The notes under the pieces: model-generated | What the model was told of the DNA's origin: nothing | The model's input: only the letters and a program-made list of their open reading frames with translations | The model's database searches: none | NCBI RefSeq assembly: GCF_019222765.1 | Contig: NZ_CP078145.1 | Coordinates: 558,001-622,000, forward strand | DNA: 64,000 bases | From: Nocardia iowensis | GTDB taxonomy: Bacteria; Actinomycetota; Actinomycetes; Mycobacteriales; Mycobacteriaceae | Direction of reading: 5' to 3' | Program-made: the position numbers and the translations under genes | Shown here: positions 45,747-55,168 of the stretch, one piece after another | Position numbering within the stretch: the first letter of the stretch is position 1 | Layout: each line of letters starts with the position of its first letter

Positions 45747-46268
45747 ATGATGACCGCCGCCGCCTTCGCCCAGCTGCTGATCGCCCTCGCCTTCGTCAGC
45801 ATCCCGATGGTGCGCCACCGGTACGGCGCCGCCGCGAAGGCCGCCGCCGAGGCCGAACTGTCTCGCCAGGGCGTGCGCACCACGGTGCTGGCGGAGCACA
45901 ACATGCGGTTCGACGCTGGCGGCCACGAGACCGCCGTTCCGGTCGCCGTCGCCCTGGTCATGACCGTCCTGGCGGCGCTGAACCTGGCCGGAAACCAGTG
46001 GGGCGCAACCCTGTCCTGGGTCTTCCAGTCGATCGTGCTGCTCGGCAACGTCGTGATCCTGTACACCAACGTGACCGCGGCGAAGTCGGTGCAGGCCGCC
46101 TTCCAGCGCAAGAACGACCCCGAACTGCGCCGTGTCGACGCCCGCGCCCTGCTCGCGGCGGCCGAAGGCGCCTTCCCGCGCTGGGTCATGCCTTACCTGC
46201 AGAACGCCAGGCACGCAGTTGTTTTCGGCGGCTCGCTGCTGGTCCTGATCGCACTACTCGCAGGTTGA
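45747..46268 (+). CDS. Conserved membrane protein, unknown function
   Basis: This is a 173-residue membrane protein. A first helix at residues 3-20 is followed by a basic region (VRHRYGAAAKAAAEAELSRQG), then helices at about 68-88, 92-112 and 152-172. A sequence such as AGGHETAVPVAVALVMTVLA between regions is conserved-looking but I do not recognise the family. GAGGAGA precedes the first of two ATG codons at 45747. Confidence 0.68.
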   Translation: MMTAAAFAQLLIALAFVSIPMVRHRYGAAAKAAAEAELSRQGVRTTVLAEHNMRFDAGGHETAVPVAVALVMTVLAALNLAGNQWGATLSWVFQSIVLLGNVVILYTNVTAAKSVQAAFQRKNDPELRRVDARALLAAAEGAFPRWVMPYLQNARHAVVFGGSLLVLIALLAG

Positions 46269-46276
46269 TTCGAACG

Positions 46277-46304
46277 GGCCCGGTGTCCCCACGGACACCG
46301 GGCC
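46277..46304. terminator. Bidirectional terminator
   Basis: GGCCCGGTGTCC (46277-46288) pairs perfectly with GGACACCGGGCC (46293-46304) around a 4-base loop, between convergent genes ending at 46268 and 46315. Confidence 0.8.
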
Positions 46305-46314
46305 TGCTGAATTG

Positions 46315-47184
46315 TCAACGCGCGCGGGCCACCTGGCGACGCCGCGTACCGACGACTCGGCAGACCAGATAGATCAGGAACGAGATCGTGGTGACGAAGG
46401 TCGACACCGGAACGCCCGGTGCCAGCGACAGCAGAATGCCGCCGACCGCGGCGATTTCGGCGAAGACCACCGCGAGCATGGTGGCCCGCACCGGATTCGC
46501 GGTCAGCTGCGCGGCCGCGGCGGCAGGCGTGATCAACAGGGCGAGCACCAGCAACGCGCCGACGATCTGCACCCCGAACGCCGCCGTGATACCGAGCAAC
46601 ACCGCGAAGACGATCGAGAGGGCGCGCACCGGAACGCCGCGTGCCACCGCAACTTCCGGATCGGAACTGGCGAACAGCAAGGGCCGGTACACGATCGCGA
46701 GCACCGCGAGCACGCCGACGGTGCACACCGCGAGCAGCGTGATGCCGCTGTTGCCGACGCTGACCACCTGTCCGGTCAGCAGCGAGAACTTCGACCCGGC
46801 CCGGTCCGGGCCGAGCCACAGAAAAAGCACGGACAGTCCGAGCCCGAACGACAGCACTACCGCGATCACCGAATCGCGTTCTCTGGCACGCGTCCCCAGC
46901 AATCCGAAGAGCACGGCCGCCACCACGGACCCGGCGATGGCGCCGACGCCGACGCCGATTCCCGCGAGCAGGGCCGCGGCGGCGCCGGTCAGCGACAGCT
47001 CGCTGGTGCCGTGCACCGCGAACGACATCTGCCTGCTGATGATCAGCGGCCCGATCACCCCGGACAGCAACCCGAGTAGCGCGGCGGCGAGCACGGCCTG
47101 CTGCACGAAGTCGTAGGACAACAGGTTCGCGGTGGTAGTGAAATCGAACATCTTCTCGACGACGCCGGACAGTTTGTCGATCAC
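46315..47184 (-). CDS. Metal ABC transporter permease (ZnuB/MntB family)
   Basis: This is a 289-residue ABC-3 family permease with eight or nine hydrophobic segments. It has family features LLGLLSGVIGPLIISRQMSFAV near the start and ALLVLALLITPAAAAAQL near residue 210. It is the third gene of a binding protein-ATPase-permease operon; its ATG overlaps the ATPase stop (ATGA). Zinc or manganese is the likely cargo. Confidence 0.9.
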   Translation of the reverse strand: MIDKLSGVVEKMFDFTTTANLLSYDFVQQAVLAAALLGLLSGVIGPLIISRQMSFAVHGTSELSLTGAAAALLAGIGVGVGAIAGSVVAAVLFGLLGTRARERDSVIAVVLSFGLGLSVLFLWLGPDRAGSKFSLLTGQVVSVGNSGITLLAVCTVGVLAVLAIVYRPLLFASSDPEVAVARGVPVRALSIVFAVLLGITAAFGVQIVGALLVLALLITPAAAAAQLTANPVRATMLAVVFAEIAAVGGILLSLAPGVPVSTFVTTISFLIYLVCRVVGTRRRQVARAR

Positions 47185-48140
47185 TGGCGAACCCCACGCG
47201 GATCCGATTCGACGCCGGTGACCACCGGGGCTTCGGCGCGATACCCGTCGCCCGCGTCACCGTGGCAGTGCGCCCCCGCGGTACCGAGGGCGTCCATCGT
47301 GTCCCCGGTCCCGACGACCACCAGCCGCCCGCGTACCCGCAGCACATCGACCTCGGTCTGATACAGCTCCGACAGCACCGCCGAGGTCATCACTTCCTCG
47401 GGAGTGCCGATCCGGAACTTGCCGTCCACCAGGTACAGCACCCGATCCACCAGCGGCAGAATGGGATTGATCTCGTGTGTCACGAAAAGCACGGCGGTGC
47501 CATGGCTTCGCCGGCGCTGGTCGATCAGCTCGGCGACCAGCCGCTGGTTCGCCAGGTCCAGGCTGAGCAGGGGTTCGTCACAGAGCAGCACCTTCGGATC
47601 ACCGACAAGCGCCTGGGCCACCCGCAGCCGCTGCTGCTCGCCGCCGGACATGGTCTCCAACGGAGCATCGGCGAACTGCTCCGCGCCGACATCGGCGATG
47701 GCGGCGGCGACCCGGCGCCTGCGCTCGGCCCGTGCCCGGAGCCCGAGACCCCAGCGGTGGCCGTCGAAGCCCAAGCCGACGAGATCGACGCCGCGCAACT
47801 GCACCCCGGCGTCGATCGTCTTCTGTTGCGGCACATAGCCGATATCGGGGTTGCCGGTCCGCGCGGGCGCTCCCGCGATCTCGGCGGTGCCCGCGCTGAG
47901 TCCGAGCTGACCGAGCAGCACCTTCAACAGCGAGGTCTTGCCGGAGCCATTGGGCCCGAGGATCGCGACGAATTCGCCCGGCGCCACGTCGAGGTCCAAG
48001 TCCTGCCAGAGCGTGCGGTCGCCGAACGACAACCGGCCTCCGTCGAGCCGGACCGCCGAAGTGCCGTACGCGAGTGCCTGCCGCGCCCGTTCGGTGTGTT
48101 CGGTCAGCGCGGCTCCCTGGTTCGTTGCGGTACTGGTCAA
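47181..48140 (-). CDS. Metal ABC transporter ATP-binding protein (ZnuC family)
   Basis: This is a 319-residue ATPase. It has Walker A GPNGSGKTSLLK, the signature MSGGEQQRLRVAQAL, Walker B VLLCDEPLLSLD and the switch histidine in LFVTHEINP. The C-terminal ~60 residues extend past the ATPase and include GAHCHGDAGDG, a possible metal-binding patch. The start is taken as TTG 48140, which overlaps the stop of the binding-protein gene (TTGA). Confidence 0.9.
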   Translation of the reverse strand: MTSTATNQGAALTEHTERARQALAYGTSAVRLDGGRLSFGDRTLWQDLDLDVAPGEFVAILGPNGSGKTSLLKVLLGQLGLSAGTAEIAGAPARTGNPDIGYVPQQKTIDAGVQLRGVDLVGLGFDGHRWGLGLRARAERRRRVAAAIADVGAEQFADAPLETMSGGEQQRLRVAQALVGDPKVLLCDEPLLSLDLANQRLVAELIDQRRRSHGTAVLFVTHEINPILPLVDRVLYLVDGKFRIGTPEEVMTSAVLSELYQTEVDVLRVRGRLVVVGTGDTMDALGTAGAHCHGDAGDGYRAEAPVVTGVESDPRGVRQ

Positions 48141-49021
48141 CGCAACGCCGCGGCGAGCGCCTCGGCGTTCTTGGTCTGCCACTGAATGTAATCGACCCCG
48201 ATGGGCATGGTTTCGGTCACCTCGACAATGGGAAGGCCGCTGGACTGGGCGACCGAGCGCAGCTCCTTGGTCATCTTGTCCTGCGTCTGCACGTTGTAGA
48301 CGAGGGCGCGAACCTGTTTGCCGGTCAGCAACTCCCGGGTCGCGGCGACCGCGGCGGGGGCCGGATCGGTCTCCTGCTCGACCGCCTCCTGGAACTCGTG
48401 CGGCGTCCGATCCTCGACACCGGCGGCGAGCAGCAGGTAGTGCGCCAGCGGCTCGGTCTGCAGCACCGGCGTCTTCGGGTGCTCGGCGGCGAGCTTGCCC
48501 GCAATGGCGGTGATCCCGGCCAGTTGGGTCTTGAAGGTCGTGGCGCGCTCGGTGAAGGCGGCGGCGGAATCGGGGGCGAGCTCGCCGAGGCTGGTGGCGA
48601 TCCGATCGGCGACCGCGGCGACGGTGTTGATGTCGTAGAAGACGTGCTCGTTCTCGTCGTCCTTGTTCGGACGGGATTCGAAGGCATCGACGGTGCGCTT
48701 GTCGCGACCGGCCACGGCCTTCTCGGCGAACTCGTCGTAGCCGCCGCCGTTGTAGACGACCAGATCCGCGTCGCGCAGCTTGGCGGACTCTACCGCCGAG
48801 GTCTCGTGCGAGTGCGGGTCGGCGGACGGGTCGGTGATGATGGACTCGACCTCGGCGTCCGGTCCCGCGATGGTGGCGGCGATATTGCCCCAGACGTCGG
48901 TGGAGGCGACGACGGAGGGTTTCCCCGAATCACCGGAGCTGCTGCCGCAGGCGGTGAGCGAGAGTGTGGCAACGGCCCCCACGGCGACGCCGGCTAACCG
49001 AATGGCAAGGCTTGTCTTCAC
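48137..49021 (-). CDS. Metal ABC transporter substrate-binding lipoprotein (ZnuA family)
   Basis: This is a 294-residue lipoprotein with the lipobox LSLTACG near residue 25. The binding-cleft ligands are in DPSADPHSHETS, NEHVFYD, QTEPLAHY and the C-terminal region. The long His-rich loop of enteric ZnuA is absent. AGGAG precedes the GTG at 49021. A Zur-like dyad lies upstream at 49088-49102. It is the first gene of the importer operon. Confidence 0.9.
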   Translation of the reverse strand: MKTSLAIRLAGVAVGAVATLSLTACGSSSGDSGKPSVVASTDVWGNIAATIAGPDAEVESIITDPSADPHSHETSAVESAKLRDADLVVYNGGGYDEFAEKAVAGRDKRTVDAFESRPNKDDENEHVFYDINTVAAVADRIATSLGELAPDSAAAFTERATTFKTQLAGITAIAGKLAAEHPKTPVLQTEPLAHYLLLAAGVEDRTPHEFQEAVEQETDPAPAAVAATRELLTGKQVRALVYNVQTQDKMTKELRSVAQSSGLPIVEVTETMPIGVDYIQWQTKNAEALAAALR

Positions 49022-49087
49022 GCGGGGTACTCCTGTGGCGCTCAACAGCTGGTGACGCACTCGAGCGGGTGACACAACGCAGCTTAA

Positions 49088-49102
49088 TGGAAATGGTTTC
49101 TG
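49088..49102. promoter_or_regulatory. Zur-like operator upstream of the metal importer
   Basis: TGGAAATGGTTTCTG is an imperfect dyad (GAAA-TGG-TTTC) similar to Zur/Fur-type boxes. It lies 67 bases before the gene start in the promoter position. Confidence 0.45.
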
Positions 49103-49205
49103 TTTTACTTTAGCAAGCGCACGCAGCGGAGACGAGCCCGGGCCCGCCGACCGGGACGCGCGTGCGCGCGGCCGTCGACGGGCCCGGGACAAGTTATGGA
49201 ACCTT

Positions 49206-51776
49206 CTAGACCAGCGCCTCCACCGGATGGCTCAGCAGCTGGGCGCAGCGCAGCAGACCGAGGTGGCTGTAGGCCTGCGGGTGATTGCCGAGCGAACGTT
49301 CGGCAACCGGGTCGTACTCCTCGCTGAGCAGACCGGTCGGCCCCGCGACATCGACCAGCTGGGCGAACAGCGCCTCGGCGTCCGAGCGCTTGCCGATCAG
49401 CAGGTACGCCTCGACCAGCCAGGCCGCGCAGAGGTGGAAGCCGCCCTCGCCGCCGGGCAGGCCGTCGTCGTGGTGGTACCGGTACACCGTTGAGCCACTG
49501 CGCAATTCGGCCTCGGTCGCGACGACGGTCGCGGCGAAGCGCGGATCGGACGGATCGATCAGTCCGCTCAGCCCGATGTGCAGGGTCGCCGCGTCCAGGT
49601 CGGTGCCGTCGTAGGCGGCGGTGAACGACTGGACCTCGTCGTTCCAACCCTTGGACTTCACCTCGTCGGCGATGGTGTCGCGCAGCACCGTCCAGGCCGG
49701 GTCGACCTCGCGGGCGAACTTCTGCGCCAGCGTGATCGCCCGGTCGACGGTCAGCCAGCCCATCACCTTCGAGTACACGTGGTGGCGCGGGTTGCCGCGG
49801 ATCTCCCAGATGCCGTGGTCGGGTTCCTGCCAGCGCCGCTGCACCGCGGCGACCATGGCGCGCACCAGTTCCCAGTCCGCGTCCGGCAGCGCCGCGGCCG
49901 GATCGGTGACGCCCTGGAGCTCGCGGGCGTGCGACAGGCTGGCGATGAGATCCACGATCGGACCGAACACGTCCAGCTGCACCTGCATGTTGGCCGCGTT
50001 GCCGACGCGCACCGGGCGCGAACCCGCGTACCCAGGCAGCTGGTCGATCACGGCCTCCGGCGGCAGCGTCTCGCCGTACAGCGTGTACAGCGGGTGCAGC
50101 CGCTCCGGGCCGGGCAGCGTTTCCAGCACCGTGTGCACCCAGTCCAGGAATTGCTCGGCCTCGTCGAGCGAGCCGAGCGACACCAGTGCCTGCGCGGTCA
50201 GCGACGCGTCGCGCAGCCAGCAGTACCGGTAGTCCCAGTTGCGCACGCCGCCGATGTCTTCCGGCAGCGATGTGGTGGCAGCGGCCAGGATGGAACCGGA
50301 GGGGGCGTGCACCAGGCCGCGCAGAGTGAGCGCCGAGCGCTTCATCAGATCCGGCTTCAGCGGCGGCAGCTGCAACGTGCTCGCCCACTGCGACCAGTAA
50401 CTCTCCGCCTGCCGCCGACGCTCCAGCTCACTGGTTTTCGCGGGCTTGAGATCGGCGGTGCCGCACCGCATTTCCAGCACGATCGGGCCCTTCGACGGGT
50501 CGACCACAGCGCGCGCGGAATCGTGGGTGCCGTCGCTGATGATCTCCCAGGACAGTCCGGGGGAGCGCAGCACCGTCGGATCGTTGGTGCCGAGCACCCG
50601 CAGGCCGTTCTCCGTTGCCTCGATGCTCACCGGCACCTGACCGAATTCCGGTCGCGGCGCGAAGGTTACGACGGCCTTGGCGTCACCGGTGATCACCCGG
50701 GTCAGGTCGGTGCGGGTCGGCGACACATCGTGCGGCAGGTAGTCGACCACTTGCAGCTTGGCCCAACGGGTTTCGACGGTCATGGTGCTGTCGATGTAGC
50801 GCTGCGAGAGCGGCAGGCCCGGCCGTTCCGGCTCGATGGTGAAGTGCCCGGCCTGCGGTCCGCCGAGCAGGTGCGCGAACACCGCGGCCGAATCCGGCTC
50901 CGGGTGACAGAACCAGGTGACCGTCGCGTCGGGGGTGAGCAGCGCCACCGAGCGCGGGCTGGCCAGCATGGTCAGTCGCTCGATCCGGGGCGCGCTCGCA
51001 CCGGCCAGCCAGGTGCGCCGCTCCTCCAGCAGGAACGCCAGTGCGCAGGACACCGCCTCGGTGCTCTCCACCCGGAACTTGGCCAGGCTGTCGCCGTCGC
51101 CGACCTTGATGCCGAGGTCGGGACCGGACAGCACACGAAAGGCCTTCTCGTCGGTCACGTCGTCACCGAAGAACACCGCGGCCGACGCGCCGGCCTGATG
51201 CCGGATGGTGTCGAGGGCGGTCCCCTTGTCGGTCTGCACCACGGCCAGTTCGATGACGGCCTTGCCCTCGGTCACCTGCACGCCGAACCAGCACGCCGGA
51301 CCCTGCCGGACCTGGGTCAACGCCCGGTGCCCGATCTCCGGGCTGGCGTTGCGCACGTGCAGCGCGACGCTGGCCGGTTTGATCTCGACGGTGACGCCGG
51401 GGTTGTCCGCGGCGACCTGGGTCAGCGCGGTTTGCACCTCTTGCAGCAGGTGTTTGGCGTCGTTGTCGATGGCGTGCACGAAACCGACGTCGAATTCCGA
51501 GCCATGGCTACCGATCAGCTGCACCTCGACCGGCAGTCGCGACAACGCGGCCAGGTCCCGCAGCGCGCGGCCGGAAATGACCGCGGCGGTCGTGCCGGTG
51601 AGACCGGCGAGCGCGCGTAACGCGCTCACCGATTCCCGGTGCGGAAAGGCCTTCGCCGGGTCGGACACGATGGGCGCAAGCGTCCCGTCGTAGTCCGATG
51701 CGACCAAGAGTCGTGGCACGCGCGCGACCGTCGACAGTGCACGACGAAGTTCCAGTGGCAGATCCTGTGCGCTCAC
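49206..51776 (-). CDS. Trehalose-6-phosphate phosphatase / GH15 glycoside hydrolase fusion
   Basis: This 856-residue protein joins two enzymes. Residues 1-250 are a HAD-family trehalose phosphatase with DYDGTLAP (nucleophile Asp28, acid Asp30), SGRALRDL and FFGDDVTDEKAF. Residues ~265-856 are a glycoside hydrolase family 15 (glucoamylase/trehalase-like) domain. It includes WFCHPEPDSAAVFAHLLGG, NWDYRYCWLRDASLTAQALV (about 513-532) and the catalytic-type LLSEEYDP near residue 817. The architecture would let one protein both make trehalose from its phosphate and hydrolyse trehalose or a related alpha-glucan. It is monocistronic, separated by over 150 bases from the importer. Confidence 0.92.
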   Translation of the reverse strand: MSAQDLPLELRRALSTVARVPRLLVASDYDGTLAPIVSDPAKAFPHRESVSALRALAGLTGTTAAVISGRALRDLAALSRLPVEVQLIGSHGSEFDVGFVHAIDNDAKHLLQEVQTALTQVAADNPGVTVEIKPASVALHVRNASPEIGHRALTQVRQGPACWFGVQVTEGKAVIELAVVQTDKGTALDTIRHQAGASAAVFFGDDVTDEKAFRVLSGPDLGIKVGDGDSLAKFRVESTEAVSCALAFLLEERRTWLAGASAPRIERLTMLASPRSVALLTPDATVTWFCHPEPDSAAVFAHLLGGPQAGHFTIEPERPGLPLSQRYIDSTMTVETRWAKLQVVDYLPHDVSPTRTDLTRVITGDAKAVVTFAPRPEFGQVPVSIEATENGLRVLGTNDPTVLRSPGLSWEIISDGTHDSARAVVDPSKGPIVLEMRCGTADLKPAKTSELERRRQAESYWSQWASTLQLPPLKPDLMKRSALTLRGLVHAPSGSILAAATTSLPEDIGGVRNWDYRYCWLRDASLTAQALVSLGSLDEAEQFLDWVHTVLETLPGPERLHPLYTLYGETLPPEAVIDQLPGYAGSRPVRVGNAANMQVQLDVFGPIVDLIASLSHARELQGVTDPAAALPDADWELVRAMVAAVQRRWQEPDHGIWEIRGNPRHHVYSKVMGWLTVDRAITLAQKFAREVDPAWTVLRDTIADEVKSKGWNDEVQSFTAAYDGTDLDAATLHIGLSGLIDPSDPRFAATVVATEAELRSGSTVYRYHHDDGLPGGEGGFHLCAAWLVEAYLLIGKRSDAEALFAQLVDVAGPTGLLSEEYDPVAERSLGNHPQAYSHLGLLRCAQLLSHPVEALV

Positions 51777-52149
51777 GCATCCAACCTAGTGATCGGAGGA
51801 GTTTTTTCAGGGGCGGGCAGAACAATACTGGGTTGAATTCGCCGCACCGACGCCCGCCGCTGTGCGTGCGTTGCGTCCAATTCTTCGTGACTTCCCGTCG
51901 GCGCGCGCGTTGGCGCACCGATCGCGCGTCCGAGCGGCCAGGACTGGTCAGTTCGGTGGCTGCGCTGCGCGCACGCCGACGCGGGCCGGGTCGCGGGCAG
52001 CGTGCAAAACTCGTGTTACCCGGTCTCGGCGCGCGTCCGGTGCGGCCATGAATTCAGCGGGACTGCCGTGCTGCCGGTGCGATTGTGATTTTCGGCACCG
52101 CGGCGACAGGCGACCCGAATTTGCCGGGTATGCGCTGGGTGTCCGAATA
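51777..52149. other. Intergenic region with no recognised gene
   Basis: This 373-bp stretch lies between the otsB-GH15 gene and the end of kstR. I see no clear promoter, repeat or RNA. A + strand frame from ATG 52048 is cysteine-rich (LPCCRCDCDF) but runs into the antisense of kstR and is not supported. Confidence 0.4.
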
Positions 52150-52794
52150 CTAAGCGCGGTCGCCGAGCAGAAGGTCGACGGTCAGTTCAAGGCGCTCGGT
52201 CACGTCGGTCGCGGAGGCGCGTCGGGTCAGCCAGGCGACCAGGTTCGACAGCCAGACATCGCTGATCACCCTGGCAATGGCCAGCTGACGTTCGGTGGGT
52301 TCGCCGTCGTTCATGGCGCGGGCGAAGACCCGATCCATTACCTTGCCGACCCGATCCACCTCGGCCGCCGCCGATGCGTCGGCGAACATGAACGCCCGCG
52401 TCATCGCCTCGGTGAGTAGCGGGTCGCGCTGCATCATCCGGGTGATCTGGGTGAGCAGCAGATGCATCCGCTCCTGCGGCGACTGGCCGGCAAGCGGCTT
52501 GCGCTTGCCTTCGATCTGCTCGAATTCCCGGGACAGCGCGGAGACCAGCAGGTGCACTTTCGAGGGGAAATACCGGTACAGCGTCCCGACTGCGACATCG
52601 GCACGTTCGGCCACCGCGCGCATTTGCACCGCGTCGTAGCCGCCCTTCGAGGCCAGCGCCAGCGTCGCATCGAGGATGCGCTTACGCCGTTCCCGCTGCG
52701 CGGCAGAGCTCAACTCGTCTTCGCTGAGCGTCGTGACCGTCGCGGTAGCCGGAGCGGTCGAGTCGGCCGGCTGCGATCGGGAGGGACTGGCCAT
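52150..52794 (-). CDS. kstR: TetR-family repressor KstR
   Basis: KstR represses cholesterol catabolic genes and is released by a CoA thioester of a cholesterol intermediate. The 214-residue protein has the helix-turn-helix AVQMRAVAERADVAVGTLYRYFPSK and a ligand domain nearly collinear with mycobacterial KstR: FADASAAAEVDRV, VISDVWLSNLVAWLTRRASATDV. The N-terminal ~30 residues are a Ser/Ala/Thr-rich extension. It is divergent from fadE34 (Rv3573c/Rv3574 order) and a perfect KstR box lies in the 144-bp gap, so it should be autoregulated. Confidence 0.95.
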   Translation of the reverse strand: MASPSRSQPADSTAPATATVTTLSEDELSSAAQRERRKRILDATLALASKGGYDAVQMRAVAERADVAVGTLYRYFPSKVHLLVSALSREFEQIEGKRKPLAGQSPQERMHLLLTQITRMMQRDPLLTEAMTRAFMFADASAAAEVDRVGKVMDRVFARAMNDGEPTERQLAIARVISDVWLSNLVAWLTRRASATDVTERLELTVDLLLGDRA

Positions 52795-52889
52795 TGATGA
52801 GAGTCCTTTCCGGAAACGTCGTTCGTGTACTGGCCCGAGTATCGGTTCGGCTCGGCGGTCGTCTCTTGACTTCCGCACAGCTAGGATAT

Positions 52890-52903
52890 TAGAACATGTT
52901 CTA
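52890..52903. promoter_or_regulatory. KstR operator between kstR and fadE34
   Basis: TAGAACATGTTCTA is a perfect palindrome that fits the KstR consensus TNNAACNNGTTNNA. A -35-like TTGACT is at 52866-52871, so the operator overlaps the likely -10 of fadE34. Confidence 0.8.
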
Positions 52904-52938
52904 GGTGTGGGAGTCACGCCGGGAAGGCGGTACGGAGT

Positions 52939-55092
52939 GTGACCATCGCCACCACTGACGAGCATAAAGCCGTCCAGGAGTCGATGCGCGGATGGGCCGG
53001 TTCGGTGCGTCCAATTGCAACAATGCGAACCGATCCGAGTTCCTTCTGGCGCGCGTACTGGCCCGGCCTCGCCGAGCTCGGCATCTTCCGCGTCGCCGTC
53101 GCCGAGGACGCCGGTGGCGCGGGCGGGTCGGTGGCCGATCTCGCCGTGCTGGTCGAGCAGGCCGCGCACGACCTGGTCGGCGGGCCCGTGCTGACCACGG
53201 CATTGGCCAATCTGATCACCGCGGGACGGCTCGACGAGCAACTACCGTGCGGCGTCGCGCTCGACTTCGTTGTCGGAGCGGAGGTCAGCGTACCCGCCGC
53301 AGCCGACGAGTTGTTGCTCACGGGTACCTGGGATTCCGTGCTCGGCGCGGCACCGGAAACAGCCGTGCTGCTTCCGGTTTCCTTACCGCAGGGTCAGCGA
53401 TGGGTGGTGGTCGCGCCGGACGCCGAAGGGCTTCGGGTGGAACCCCTTTCGCCGCTCGACCTGAGTACGCCGATAGCTCGGGTGCACTGCGCCGACGTCC
53501 GCGTATCCGCCGATCAGATATTCACGGCACCGCACGCGGTCGAGGATCTGGTCGTGGTGCTGGCCGCCGCCGAGCTGGCGGGGCTGGCCGGCTGGTGCCT
53601 GGACACCGCGGTCGAATACGCCAAGGTGCGTGAGCAATTCGGGCGCAAGATCGGCGCGTTCCAGGCGGTCAAGCATCTCTGCGCCACGATGCTCTGCCGG
53701 GCCGAGCTGATCCGTGCCGTCGCGGCCGACGCCGCGGCCGCCGTGGACGAGGGTGGCGCGGAACTGCCGGTCGCTGCGGCGATCGCCGCGGCGATCGCGC
53801 TGGATGCCGCGGTCGATACCGCGAAGGACTGCATTCAGGTGCTCGGCGGCATCGGCTTCACCTGGGAGCACGACGCGCACCTGTACCTGCGCCGGGCGGT
53901 GGCGTTGCGGCAGTTGCTCGGTGGGTCCGCGCGCTGGCGCGCCAGGGTGACCGAACTGACCCGCGCGGGTCAGCGGCGCACCACCGGCGCCGATCGGGTC
54001 TTCGCCGCCGAAGGTGTTGCGGCCGTGGACGGTAGCAGTGTCGACGAGTTGGCGACGGAGGTCGCGCGGATCGCCGCGCTGCCCGCCGACCAGCAGCGGA
54101 CAGCGCTGGTCGAAGCGGGTCTCGCGACTCCGCACTGGCCGCCGCCGTACGGTCGCGGCGCTGATCCGATGACCGGCCTGCTGATTTCGGAAGAACTGCG
54201 GCGCGCCGGGCTGACCGCGCCCGACTTGGCGATCGGCGGCTGGGCCGTGCCGACGCTGCTACAGCACGGCACGCAGGAACAGATCGACCGCTTCGCCTGG
54301 CCGACGCTGCGCGGTGAGGTCGTGTGGTGTCAGCTGTTCAGCGAACCGGAAGCCGGGTCCGATCTCGCCGCGTTGCGCACCACCGCCAAGAAGGTGGACG
54401 GCGGCTGGTTGCTTCGCGGTCAGAAGGTATGGACCTCGCTGGGCGACCGGGCGAATTGGGCGATCTGCCTGGCACGCACCGACCCCGACGTGCCGAAACA
54501 TCGTGGCATCAGCTATTTCCTGGTCGACATGCGCAGTGCGGGCCTGCAAGTGCGTCCGCTGGTACAGATCACCGGCGAGGCGCGATTCAGCGAGGTGTTC
54601 CTCGACGATGTCTTCGTCGCGGACGACTGCCTGGTCGGTGCGCTGAACAATGGCTGGAAGATCGCGCGCTCCACGCTGTCGACCGAGCGAGTGGCCATGG
54701 GCGGCAACGGCATCGGGCCGGTGCTGGAGGAACTGATCGCGAAGTCGCCCGCCACCGGACCGGGTGCGGAACTGCTGAACGACCGGCTCGGCGGGTTCGT
54801 CGCCGAAGCCATCGCCGGTCTGCTGCTCGAGCAGCGCGCCGCCGTCAAGATGCTGGCGGGCGGCGACCCCGGCGCACAGAGCAGCGTGCGCAAACTCGTC
54901 GGCGTCCGGCATCGTCAGGCGGTTGCGGAATTCGCCGTGGAGACGGCAGGTCCCGCCGGTGCACAGGACTCCGAGGTGGTAAAAGAATTCCTGCTCACAC
55001 GCTGTTTATCGATTGCAGGCGGTACCGAACAGATCTTGCTGACCGTGGCAGGCGAGCGGATTCTCGGGCTACCACGCGACACCAACAGCTAG
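52939..55092 (+). CDS. fadE34: Acyl-CoA dehydrogenase FadE34 (fused two-domain)
   Basis: This 717-residue protein is two acyl-CoA dehydrogenase domains in one chain (about 1-345 and 370-717). The N-terminal half ends with the AKDCIQVLGGIGFTWEHDAHLYL motif and the C-terminal half has FSEPEAGSDLAALRTTA and SIAGGTEQILLTVAGERILGLP. In mycobacteria FadE34 (ChsE3) acts on cholesterol side-chain CoA thioesters. It starts at GTG 52939 and is under the KstR box. No second KstR box was seen before the following operon, so the two may be cotranscribed. Confidence 0.94.
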   Translation: MTIATTDEHKAVQESMRGWAGSVRPIATMRTDPSSFWRAYWPGLAELGIFRVAVAEDAGGAGGSVADLAVLVEQAAHDLVGGPVLTTALANLITAGRLDEQLPCGVALDFVVGAEVSVPAAADELLLTGTWDSVLGAAPETAVLLPVSLPQGQRWVVVAPDAEGLRVEPLSPLDLSTPIARVHCADVRVSADQIFTAPHAVEDLVVVLAAAELAGLAGWCLDTAVEYAKVREQFGRKIGAFQAVKHLCATMLCRAELIRAVAADAAAAVDEGGAELPVAAAIAAAIALDAAVDTAKDCIQVLGGIGFTWEHDAHLYLRRAVALRQLLGGSARWRARVTELTRAGQRRTTGADRVFAAEGVAAVDGSSVDELATEVARIAALPADQQRTALVEAGLATPHWPPPYGRGADPMTGLLISEELRRAGLTAPDLAIGGWAVPTLLQHGTQEQIDRFAWPTLRGEVVWCQLFSEPEAGSDLAALRTTAKKVDGGWLLRGQKVWTSLGDRANWAICLARTDPDVPKHRGISYFLVDMRSAGLQVRPLVQITGEARFSEVFLDDVFVADDCLVGALNNGWKIARSTLSTERVAMGGNGIGPVLEELIAKSPATGPGAELLNDRLGGFVAEAIAGLLLEQRAAVKMLAGGDPGAQSSVRKLVGVRHRQAVAEFAVETAGPAGAQDSEVVKEFLLTRCLSIAGGTEQILLTVAGERILGLPRDTNS

Positions 55093-55168
55093 TCGACCAA
55101 GCCCCCCCGCCGCCCGACCGCCACCCCCCATCGAATCGCGGAGCGATACTGAGTCAATTGGAGTAAGC

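Noticed and set aside
49578..51620. + strand frame of 680 codons opposite the OtsB-GH15 gene
   Set aside because: Antisense shadow; the minus-strand frame has complete motifs for two enzyme families.
52048..52419. Cysteine-rich frame beginning MNSAGLPCCRCDCDF
   Set aside because: Considered as a second cysteine leader, but it is long, has no promoter or downstream + strand sulfur gene, and most of it is antisense to kstR.
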